64,000 nt of DNA from Rubripirellula reticaptiva (GTDB taxonomy: Bacteria; Planctomycetota; Planctomycetia; Pirellulales; Pirellulaceae): the NCBI RefSeq assembly GCF_007860175.1, contig NZ_SJPX01000004.1, forward strand, positions 1,060,873 through 1,124,872. Direction: 5' to 3'. Positions within the stretch are counted from its first letter, which is position 1; each line of letters starts with the position of its first letter. The notes beneath the pieces were generated by a model. That model saw nothing but the letters and a program-made list of their open reading frames with translations, was not told where the DNA came from and did no database searches. A program made the translations under genes and the position numbers. Of the stretch, positions 52,595 to 60,617 are shown in pieces.

Positions 52595-54431
52595 AGTTTT
52601 CTGATTCCTTAAAAACGATTCCACACCGTTGCGATGCACGCCCGACTCCTAGCCAGAGTATGACGCGGTCTGGCGATTCGGAATCCGTATTGAATGACGA
52701 TCCCCTGGCATCGAATCGAACGAGTACAAATGAAGATTCCTTTGAGTTTTCAATGCATCGATTGCATTTTCGAACTGGATTCCCGACAATTGCGCGCGGT
52801 CGTTGATATGAAAACAGATTTGTAGGAAGGCAAGTAGGGGTAAAAGCGAGGCGATTGTTGGCTTAGGTGTCAATGGAAATTGCTAAGCCTTCAGCAGATC
52901 ATTCGGGCAAATAATCCGTTCTCAAATTTGTGATGGCTGCGAAATTTCATTCGCATGCGAACCAACTAACGAATGAGTTCGACAGCAATCGCTATTCGCG
53001 AGATCTTCAGTGCGACCATTGATCGTTCCCAGTCGAAAGTATTTCATTCATTGGAATCGTATCGGCGTCGGCTGCGAGCTAGCGAACCAGTATGTTAGCG
53101 GTCGATCGTTAGGGTTCGATGAAGATCGTCGCGACTTGAGGTGATGTTCATTTGTTGTTGCCAGAGCTGAGTTCAAAGATTTTGTTCTGTGGGCTCCGTC
53201 GCGAAAACATAGCAAGTGAATTCAATGGAAGGTTGGTCGCCGGCAAGCTTGTTTAATGGTCGTGATGGGCTCTCGTAATTCATGATCTTGCTTCGTCCCC
53301 CACGCTGGGCCGTTTGGTGGTGGTCCTCGTATTTGTTTTCGTTTCTTGTCCGATAAGTTCCTTATCGAGACATCGTGTTAACGAAAGCTTTCGTAAATGT
53401 TCATCGTTTATTCACGGTTTTCTGCTCGCGGCAAATCGTTTAGTTCCTGCCGTTGACGTGGAAGTAGGCCAAATGGATCTAACGCGGTGTCTTGCAAGCG
53501 TCCAACGCGACGCACAGCCGAGTTGCGACTGATCGAAAAGTCTGGATGAACACCAGGCAGTTTCGGTTGGGAAGTGCTTCTTTCGGGGAGAAAGTAAGTT
53601 GTTGGCGACTGCTTCGTTTGCCACCGCTAGTTCGCAGCGTCATTCGGTGGCTGCCGTTTTGTGGGCAATTTCATTTGCACGCCGAAGCCGATTTTGCTGA
53701 GCAAGGCTCTTGAGTGGCACATGGGCGGTGCCGGTACGAATTCGATCTAGGTCAGGTCGGGTGGTATGGTTGTGGCTAGCAGCGGTGGGGACCTCAGTGC
53801 TTCCGTAAGTGCAGTCGTTCGGTAGGGTGAGGTCTGGGGGCACCTGGATTTGGTGGTGGCGAGACGAACGGCGGAGTGAATTTTTGAGATATGTTCGCTG
53901 CGACTTGCCGCGTCCCGGAATCGTGATGGGCGGAATCAACGCCGGTTTCCAATTGGGATGCGCCGAGCAACTGTGACGGTCGGATGTTGCCAGCTTGATG
54001 CGTCAACGTGCCGGATTCCATGATGACGGTGTACTCGCCTTGGTCTTGCGCCCCGCAACTCCGTTCGCGACGAGGTTGGAAATCAGAACAGCTTTGCAGT
54101 TCGATCCCCAATGACTGCTACTTCATCCCAGTTCGCGGCGCGTGGTGGGCTCGAACCTGAGAGCCTCGGAAAAGCCGGGAATAGCGCTGGCACTGCAGTA
54201 AGTGGGTTCGTCCTTGCCGTAGAATGGGCTTCGACGGGCAAAGTCGCTTCCAGTCGGCTTGGCGTTTTGTCGCAGCAGTTCATTTCTCGAGAATCGCACC
54301 GAACACGGATCACATCATGGCAACCATACTGGGCGTTTTGGCGATGATGACGTTTGCGTTGGGGTAAATGGCTTGCCAGCGATTCGGGCGTTTGAGTTTT
54401 AAGTCTTGAGTTTCTTTCTTGGAATAAAGAT
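52595..54431. other. 1.8-kb gene-poor region
   Basis: Only short overlapping frames on both strands, none with a recognisable family, signal peptide or Shine-Dalgarno/ATG pair that I would defend. The minus frames between ~53640 and 54313 are the longest (70-105 codons) but are rich in Pro, Thr, Arg and His, a composition typical of spurious frames. It may be degraded coding sequence or hold an untranslated RNA; neither is supported. Confidence 0.45.
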
Positions 54432-55688
54432 ATGCGAAGTTTGGCAGGTGTGACCGTCTTGATGGTCGCTTATTCGGTTTCGGCGTCGGCTGATAATTGG
54501 CCACATTGGCGGGGTCCGGATGGGAACGGAGTTGCCAGTGACGCTGCGCCGCCGGTGAAATGGTCGGCGACTGAAAACGTGAAGTGGAAGGTGGACGTGC
54601 CTGGCAACGGATCGGGATCGCCCGTGGTTTGGGAGGACCGTGTGTTTGTGACGTCGGGCGTGCCGACGGGGAAATCGACTGGACGTTTGCCCGAGCTCGA
54701 GTTTGTAACGTTCTGTTTTGATCGTGGTGACGGCAAGCTGATTTGGAAACAGACCGCGACCGTGGCGACGCCTCATCAGCCGACTCACGAAACCAATGGA
54801 TTCGCATCCGCTTCGCCATGTACCGATGGCGAACACGTCTATGCGCACTTTGGATCGCAAGGGTTGTATGCGTACACGATGGATGGTGATTTGGTTTGGA
54901 AGCGTGATGACTTTGGCAAGATGATCACGCGAAACGATTTTGGCGAAGGAAGTTCGCCGACGATCGTGGGCGAGAAGATTTTGGTGCCGTGGGATCATGA
55001 GGGACCATCGTTCCTGTATGCCTTGAATAAAGCGACGGGCGAGACGATTTGGAAGACGCCGCGTGACGAGCCCACTTGTTGGGCGACGCCGATGGTGATC
55101 CCGTCAGCTTCGGGACCTCAGGTGATCATGAACGGGCAAACGATGGCTCGGGCGTATGATTTGGAAACCGGCAAAGAGCTGTGGGCATGCGGCGGCCAGA
55201 CTCAGCGACCCGTTGCGTCGCCGGTTTATCGCAATGGCATCGTTTACGTTGGCAGCGGCTATCGGGGTTCGTTCTTAGCCGCGTTCAAGCCGGATGGGCG
55301 AGGCGACGTCGAAGGCACCAATGCCATCGTTTGGTCGGTTGATCGTGACACGCCGGACATCGCATCGCCGTTGTTATCGGGCGATCGGCTGTACTTTTTT
55401 AAAGCCAAAACGGGCTTGCTGACGTGCTTGGATGCGGACACTGGCGAGTCGAATTTTCAGACCGTGCGATTGCCCAACATCAACACAACGTACGCATCAC
55501 CCGTGGCGGCCGGCGGTCACGTGTTCTTGACGGGGCGAAGCGGTACGACGGTGGTGATCGATGATGCGGCGAAGTTCAACGTCGTCAGTGTTAATTCGGT
55601 TGGCGAAGGTGTCGATGCGACGCCGGCGATTGCGGATGACGAAATCTTCATTCGCGGTGCCAAGCATTTATTTTGCATCGGCGAATGA
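54432..55688 (+). CDS. PQQ-like beta-propeller exported protein
   Basis: 418 residues. Signal peptide MRSLAGVTVLMVAYSVSASA, then DNWPHWRGPDGNGVAS, the standard opening of planctomycete PQQ-like propellers. Blade motifs recur: VVWEDRVFVTSG, GDGKLIWKQTA, MDGDLVWKRD, NKATGETIWKTP, LETGKELWACGG, DADTGESNFQ. No PQQ-dehydrogenase catalytic or Ca-binding set was recognised, so a binding or scaffold role is as likely as an oxidoreductase one. It is isolated: a long gene-poor stretch precedes it and the next plus-strand gene starts ~640 bases on. Confidence 0.85.
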   Translation: MRSLAGVTVLMVAYSVSASADNWPHWRGPDGNGVASDAAPPVKWSATENVKWKVDVPGNGSGSPVVWEDRVFVTSGVPTGKSTGRLPELEFVTFCFDRGDGKLIWKQTATVATPHQPTHETNGFASASPCTDGEHVYAHFGSQGLYAYTMDGDLVWKRDDFGKMITRNDFGEGSSPTIVGEKILVPWDHEGPSFLYALNKATGETIWKTPRDEPTCWATPMVIPSASGPQVIMNGQTMARAYDLETGKELWACGGQTQRPVASPVYRNGIVYVGSGYRGSFLAAFKPDGRGDVEGTNAIVWSVDRDTPDIASPLLSGDRLYFFKAKTGLLTCLDADTGESNFQTVRLPNINTTYASPVAAGGHVFLTGRSGTTVVIDDAAKFNVVSVNSVGEGVDATPAIADDEIFIRGAKHLFCIGE

Positions 55689-56331
55689 TCGTTTGAGTGC
55701 GTCGTGACTGACACGAAGTCAGCCAAAGCGAAGTTAACGCTTGGCCTTGGCGACTTCGGCGTCCGCTTTTGCTTTCCACCTTGTTGATTTTTTTGCGACA
55801 CTGGTGCTGTCGAGCACTTTGGCGGCAACTGCAAAGGCTTCGGCAAGCAGGGCTGGATTACGTGGGTCTTTGGCTACGCGCAGCCGGCGAACAATGTCGT
55901 CCATCTGTTTTGCGATCCTTGCAAAGAAGTGCTGCAACGCGATCAATTGCATCGTCTGCGATCTTTGCCAATGATTGAGTTTGAGTTGAAGTTCGCGTCG
56001 ATGGGGACGCAGATCGTCCGGTCAATTTAGCGTTGCGATGGCGGCGTCGTTGGCAAATGTAGGCTGAGGGAGAGCAAGGCTTGCCAGCAAAAGCAGCAGC
56101 AAGTAGGAGCTGCTCATCAGACGACTCCCGAGAGTGGCGGCGGAGGGAAGGCAGACGCAGTGTCTTTTTTGGGGATGGTTGCATCTCGGCGTCAATTTTT
56201 TTCTCGTGGACCTTGTTCGGTTGGTTTGGGAGTTGGCGTTGTCGTGATCTGGACGGGCAATCGCGGTTGTGTCGCGAGGCCGTTAAACTGGGCTTCGCAG
56301 ACCCCGCTCCGATCACTCGATTGCCGCTTTC
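55689..56331. other. 643-bp gap between two plus-strand genes
   Basis: On the plus strand I see no gene. The minus strand holds a broken small exported-protein gene (55734-56117). The remaining bases before the dehydratase start should contain its promoter. Confidence 0.5.
55734..56117 (-). pseudogene. small exported protein gene interrupted by an in-frame TGA
   Basis: An ATG at 56117 has GGGAG seven bases upstream and opens a clear signal peptide, MSSSYLLLLLLASLALPQP then TFANDAAIATLN, ended by TGA at 56022-56024. The same frame continues for 96 more codons to a TAA at 55734-55736, with a plausible helical end (AEAFAVAAKVLDSTSVAKK; KADAEVAKAKR). The full frame is 128 codons. Part of the middle reads more naturally in another frame (SLAKIADDAIDRVAALL), so two compensating indels are an alternative to a single nonsense mutation. 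No family recognised. Sequencing error is possible. Confidence 0.5.
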
Positions 56332-58065
56332 ATGACAAACTCACCCGACCGCGACCCGACCAAGCTTCGTTCTCATCGCTGGTTAGCGCCGGACGACATG
56401 CGTTCGTTTGGGCATCGGTCGCGGATGAAGGGGATGGGGTTTGACGACATCGATTTCACTGATCGACCGGTCGTCGCGATTTTGAACACGTGGAGCGAGA
56501 TGAACACGTGTCATTCGCACTTTCGTAATCGCGCCGAAGAAGTGCGGCGTGGCATTTTGCAGTCGGGCGGTTTTCCTGTCGAGATTCCTGTCATGTCGCT
56601 GGGCGAGATGATGATGAAGCCGACGACGATGCTGTACCGGAATCTGTTGGCGATGGAGGTCGAGGAAGTCCTGCGTTGTCATCCGGTCGACGCGGCGGTG
56701 TTGATGGGCGGTTGCGATAAGACGGTGCCAGCGATGTTGATGGGCGCGATTAGCGCCGACATCCCATCGATCTTCTTTCCGGCCGGCCCGATGTTGAAGG
56801 GACGCTGGAAGGACGTAACGCTGGGCAGCGGATCAGATGTCTGGAAGTACTGGGACGAACGGGTGGCAGGCAACCTTTGCGACAGCGACTGGAAAGGCAT
56901 CGAAAACTGCATCGCCCGGTCGGCTGGCACGTGCATGACGATGGGCACGGCGTCGACGATGGCCTGTGTGACCGAAGCGATGGGATTTAGTTTGCCCGGC
57001 GCGGCGACGATTCCGGCTGTGATGGCCGAGCATTGTCGCTTGGCAACACGAACGGGCCGCCGAGCGGTTGAGATGGCTTGGGAGAATCTGAAACCGTCGA
57101 CATTCATGACGGCCGAGTCGATCGATAACGGTTTGATGACTTCGCTGGCGATCGGGGGCAGCACCAATGCGATCGTGCACTTGATCGCAATCGCCGGTCG
57201 GTTGGGAATTGAGTTGACGCTTGATCGTTTTGACGAGCTGTCGCGGATCACGCCGGTGCTGGCCGATATTCGTCCGAGCGGCCGATTCTTGATGGAAGAT
57301 TTTCAAGATGCGGGCGGCTTGCCAGCGATGTTGTCGCGGATGACGGATCTGCTGAACACCGAGTGCATGACCGTGACGGGCAAAACGCTGGGTCAGCAGA
57401 TCGCGGGCGCCGAAGTGATCAATGACGAAGTCATCCGGACTCGCGAAAATCCGGTCGCTGCAGTCGGCGGAACGTGTTTGCTGAAAGGCAACTTGGCACC
57501 GAGTGGCTGCGTGATCAAGTCAATCGCGGCGGATCCAAAATTGATGGTCCATCGCGGCAAGGCGGTTGTGTTCGACAACTATCCGTCGATGAAGGAACAG
57601 ATTCACGATCCGGACCTGGACGTGGATGAAAACAGTGTCTTGATCTTGCGATCAGCCGGGCCACTCGGGGCACCTGGTTTTCCGGAGTGGGGCATGTTGC
57701 CGTTGCCGAAAAAGTTACTTGAAAAAGGCGTTCGTGACATGCTGCGGATCAGCGACGCGCGGATGAGTGGGACGAGTTACGGTACATGCGTGCTGCACAT
57801 TGCACCGGAGAGTGCTGCGGGCGGTCCGCTGGCGCTAGTGAAGAACGGCGACGAGATTGAAATCAACGTTCCCGAGCGAACCATTCACTGGCACGTGTCG
57901 GACGAAGAGGCCGAATTGCGGCGAAAAACGATGCAAACGTCGATTCCGGTGCCCGAGCGCGGTTACAGCCACTTGTATGCAAAACACGTCACTCAAGCCG
58001 ACAAAGGATGCGACTTTGACTTTCTAGTCGGCCGCAGTCCTGGGGCTGAACCAAGCATCCACTAA
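56332..58065 (+). CDS. IlvD/Edd-family dehydratase, sugar-acid type
   Basis: 577 residues. It removes water from a polyhydroxy acid to give a 2-keto-3-deoxy acid using an Fe-S cluster. Cluster cysteines lie in LMGGCDKTVPAML (~128) and SAGTCMTMGTAST (~205); other motifs are ILNTWSEMNTCHSHF, IGGSTNAIVHLIAIAGR, GNLAPSGCVIK and ISDARMSGTSYGTCVLHIAPE. The opening WLAPDDMRSFGHRSRMKGMG and overall pattern agree better with L-arabinonate/xylonate-type dehydratases than with the branched-chain IlvD. The next gene encodes a DapA-family enzyme, which usually processes the keto-deoxy acid, so sugar-acid breakdown is the best reading. The exact sugar is not determined. Confidence 0.88.
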   Translation: MTNSPDRDPTKLRSHRWLAPDDMRSFGHRSRMKGMGFDDIDFTDRPVVAILNTWSEMNTCHSHFRNRAEEVRRGILQSGGFPVEIPVMSLGEMMMKPTTMLYRNLLAMEVEEVLRCHPVDAAVLMGGCDKTVPAMLMGAISADIPSIFFPAGPMLKGRWKDVTLGSGSDVWKYWDERVAGNLCDSDWKGIENCIARSAGTCMTMGTASTMACVTEAMGFSLPGAATIPAVMAEHCRLATRTGRRAVEMAWENLKPSTFMTAESIDNGLMTSLAIGGSTNAIVHLIAIAGRLGIELTLDRFDELSRITPVLADIRPSGRFLMEDFQDAGGLPAMLSRMTDLLNTECMTVTGKTLGQQIAGAEVINDEVIRTRENPVAAVGGTCLLKGNLAPSGCVIKSIAADPKLMVHRGKAVVFDNYPSMKEQIHDPDLDVDENSVLILRSAGPLGAPGFPEWGMLPLPKKLLEKGVRDMLRISDARMSGTSYGTCVLHIAPESAAGGPLALVKNGDEIEINVPERTIHWHVSDEEAELRRKTMQTSIPVPERGYSHLYAKHVTQADKGCDFDFLVGRSPGAEPSIH

Positions 58066-58144
58066 GCTCTTTCGCGACACCTTGAACGCCCCTTCGTTTC
58101 GTTCGGTTGGGCGATGAAGTAATCATTCTCATTAAACGCAAATT

Positions 58145-59050
58145 ATGAACACACAACCATTCTCTGTTGCCCAACTTCGCGAATCCGTGATCGCTGTCCC
58201 CCCGCTTGCTCGGGACGCGAACTTTAAAATCGATGCGGCCGAAAATGCCAAAATCATTCGGCACATCGAAGCCGGTGGCGTGCGTTCGCTGTTGTACGGC
58301 GGTAACGCGGTCTTCTATCACGCTCGGTTATCTGAGTACGCGTCGTTGCTTTCAGTGCTTGCCGACAGTGCGGGCGACGATACGGTCGTGGTGCCGTCGG
58401 TGGGGCCGGCGTACGGTTTGTCGATGGATCAAGTCGATGTGCTTGCCGACTTTGATTTTCCGACGGTGATGTTGTTGCCGTCGCGTGACATCGTCGATCA
58501 AAACGGGATCGCATCCGGCGTTCGTCACATCGCCGAAAAATTTGGCAAGCCGATTGTGTTGTACTTGAAGTTTGATCGCTGGCTTGATCCGTCGATCATC
58601 AAGTCGTTGGAGGCCGACGGAGTGATTTCGTGGATCAAGTACGCCGTCGTGCTGGATGATCCGGCCGACGATCCCTATATGAAAGAAGTGATGCAGGTCT
58701 TCCCGGCTGATCGGATGGTGTCGGGGATCGGCGAGCAACCGGCGATCGTTCACGTTCACGACGTGGGCATGGCAGGGTTCACCAGCGGGTGCGTTTGTGT
58801 CGCGCCGGGCAAATCGATGGAGATGATGCACGCGATCCATGCGGGCGATATCGCCACCGCCGAATCGATTCGAAAATGGTTCTGTCCGCTGGAAGACCTG
58901 CGGAACGGGATCAACCCGATTCGTGTGCTGCATCATGCCGTTGAGGCAGCCGGAATCGCCAAGACAGGTCCGTTGTTGCCGATGCTAAGCGACTTGTCGG
59001 AATCTCAGATCGCCGAGATCGCGGCGGCCGTCAAATCGATGGTGGGCTAG
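58145..59050 (+). CDS. DapA-family (class I) aldolase/dehydratase
   Basis: 301-residue TIM-barrel of the dihydrodipicolinate synthase/N-acetylneuraminate lyase family. The Schiff-base lysine is in IVLYLKFDRWL (~Lys142); a substrate-carboxylate site would be RSLLYGGNAVFYH, which replaces the usual GTTGE motif with YGGNA and so argues against true DapA. The carboxy end is GIAKTGPLLPMLSDLSE. Positioned 79 bases after the sugar-acid dehydratase, it most likely acts on a 2-keto-3-deoxy sugar acid, either splitting it (aldolase) or dehydrating it further (KDA-dehydratase type). Which of these cannot be decided here. Confidence 0.82.
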   Translation: MNTQPFSVAQLRESVIAVPPLARDANFKIDAAENAKIIRHIEAGGVRSLLYGGNAVFYHARLSEYASLLSVLADSAGDDTVVVPSVGPAYGLSMDQVDVLADFDFPTVMLLPSRDIVDQNGIASGVRHIAEKFGKPIVLYLKFDRWLDPSIIKSLEADGVISWIKYAVVLDDPADDPYMKEVMQVFPADRMVSGIGEQPAIVHVHDVGMAGFTSGCVCVAPGKSMEMMHAIHAGDIATAESIRKWFCPLEDLRNGINPIRVLHHAVEAAGIAKTGPLLPMLSDLSESQIAEIAAAVKSMVG

Positions 59051-59217
59051 ACGGCGGTGGCGAGATTATGGGTGTTGCAGTCGTTAAAGTCATCGACCCG
59101 ACATCTTTTCCACACGTCATATTTTCCGCACGCGGCTTGATCGGCCCGCAATTTGCCTTGGATTGCTGATCTGGGCTCATCAAGTCTTCACGAGTCGGTG
59201 GGACAGTCGGTAGCGTA

Positions 59218-60459
59218 ATGCGTAGCTCGTTTGAAGATTCTTTTTCTCCGCGATGGATGCACATGACCGCCGACGACTCCTACGAAGCCCCGTTTGACGA
59301 AGCCACCTCCCGTAGCGCAACATCGGTTGACGCCGAAACTGCGATGGAGGATGGCGTCGACTCGCAAGACGCACTGACTGCTGGTGAATCAGCCGCTGAG
59401 CAATCAGCAGACGCGAACACCGAGGTTCAAGCTAGCGTTGATCCCGAAGTCGAGGAGGCTCGCGAGGCCTTCGACAGCAATGACGATGACTACGAAGACG
59501 TCAGCGATGACGTAAGCGATGACGTAAGCGATGACGTGTCGGAATCAGTCGCCAGCGACGCTGTGACTGCCTTAGAAGACGTTGTTGAGACCGTAGCCGC
59601 AGCCGAGTTAACGACCGAGGCGGTTTCCGAGGACGCCGCAGCCGACGATGGTGAAGAGCAGCTTGCTGTTTTGGCGACGCCGTTTGTCGGCCGCTGGAAC
59701 GAACTGATCAGCACCACGAATTGGGAAAAGGGCCGCATCATCAGTGAATGGCGAGCGGCGTTGATCGCATCGGGCGTGGGAGCCGACCAGTACAGCGACG
59801 AAGCATGGGCTCGCCGCGTTGGCGGAGTCACGGCACCGCATGTCGGGCGTCTGCGCCGCGTTTACGATCAGTTCGGATCGAAATACGAGTCGTACCAAGG
59901 GCTCTACTGGAGCCACTTTTTGGCGGCTCAGGACTGGGAAGACGCTGCATTGTGGCTGGAAGGCGCGGTGCAATCCGGATGGAGCGTTTCCGGGATGCGA
60001 GAGCAGCGTTGGCAAGCGCACGGCGCCGTTGATTCGCAGCGTCCGACGTCCAGCCAGATCGTCGAAGTCGATACGGACGAGGACATCGACAAGGACATCG
60101 TCGAGCCCGCACAGGGTGGCGGCAGCACTCGCGAATACGGCGACGAGCCTGGTACCGCGATGGGCAAGACCTATGAAGATGCCGATTTTGGTGATGAAGA
60201 AGAACTGCAGTCGTTGGCTGGCAACACCGAACTTCCCAACCCGGGCGGATTGGGCGTCGCACCTGAAAACGTCGAGGTCGCGCCAACTCCGATGCAGCCG
60301 TTTGCGGGACTGCCGGAACTGCCCGAAGACTTGGCCGACGCCATCGAAATGATGAAACTCGCCATCCTGCGTCACAAGTCCAACAAGTGGGACAAGATCG
60401 ACATCGATATTGTCGCCAAGTACCTAGAAGCCGTCGGTGCGCTGCTGCGAAGTCCGTGA
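59218..60459 (+). CDS. acidic conserved hypothetical protein
   Basis: 413 residues; start uncertain (ATG 59218, 59257 or 59263). The first ~150 residues are very acidic and disordered, including a 12-bp tandem repeat at 59497-59544 encoding DVSD units. Residues ~155-265 form a compact, Trp-rich segment (PFVGRWNELISTTNWEKGR; YQGLYWSHFLAAQDWEDAAL; LEGAVQSGWSVSGMREQRW) that looks like a DNA- or protein-binding helical domain. A second acidic linker is followed by a short helical end (LPEDLADAIEMMKLAILRHK). Family and function not recognised. It is convergent with the AAA+ gene. Confidence 0.7.
   Translation: MRSSFEDSFSPRWMHMTADDSYEAPFDEATSRSATSVDAETAMEDGVDSQDALTAGESAAEQSADANTEVQASVDPEVEEAREAFDSNDDDYEDVSDDVSDDVSDDVSESVASDAVTALEDVVETVAAAELTTEAVSEDAAADDGEEQLAVLATPFVGRWNELISTTNWEKGRIISEWRAALIASGVGADQYSDEAWARRVGGVTAPHVGRLRRVYDQFGSKYESYQGLYWSHFLAAQDWEDAALWLEGAVQSGWSVSGMREQRWQAHGAVDSQRPTSSQIVEVDTDEDIDKDIVEPAQGGGSTREYGDEPGTAMGKTYEDADFGDEEELQSLAGNTELPNPGGLGVAPENVEVAPTPMQPFAGLPELPEDLADAIEMMKLAILRHKSNKWDKIDIDIVAKYLEAVGALLRSP
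59497..59544 (+). repeat. 12-bp coding tandem repeat
   Basis: Four units of GACGT(A/C)AGCGAT type: 59497-59508, 59509-59520 and 59521-59532 (the last two identical), then a diverged unit 59533-59544. Each encodes Asp-Val-Ser-Asp. Such repeats can change copy number by slippage without shifting the frame. Confidence 0.75.
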
Positions 60460-60516
60460 GTGAATAGGGATTAGGTGTTAGAGATTAGGTTTTAGGAAAA
60501 TTATGTCTTCCAAATA

Positions 60517-60600
60517 CCTAAACGCTTGTACCTAAACGCTTGTACCTAAACGCTTGTACCTAAACGCTTGTACCTAAACGCTTGTACCTAAACGCTTGTA
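60517..60600. repeat. 14-bp tandem repeat, six copies
   Basis: Six perfect copies of CCTAAACGCTTGTA from 60517 to 60600, plus the start of a seventh (CCTAA). The flanks, TTAGGTGTTAG near 60471 and CTAACACCTG near 60603, are inverted to each other, so the array could sit in the loop of a weak hairpin. It lies in the gap between two convergent stop codons, so it may affect termination of both. Likely variable in length between strains. Confidence 0.9.
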
Positions 60601-60617
60601 CCTAACACCTGCTCCCC

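Noticed and set aside
54120..54180. GGTTCGAGCCC-like string on the minus strand, resembling a tRNA T-loop
   Set aside because: The flanking bases do not form a T-stem and no acceptor or anticodon arm can be drawn around it.
53640..54313. Several overlapping minus-strand frames of 76-105 codons
   Set aside because: Pro/Arg/Thr/His-rich with no signal peptide or family; typical of non-coding frames in GC-rich DNA.
54432..55688. PQQ-dependent dehydrogenase
   Set aside because: Blade motifs are present but the catalytic Asp/Ca-binding set and tryptophan docking pattern were not found; called only a PQQ-like propeller.
58145..59050. True dihydrodipicolinate synthase (dapA)
   Set aside because: The conserved GTTGE substrate motif is replaced by YGGNA, and the neighbour is a sugar-acid dehydratase.
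60517..60600. CRISPR array
   Set aside because: Units are 14 bp, directly abutting and identical, with no spacers and no cas genes nearby.
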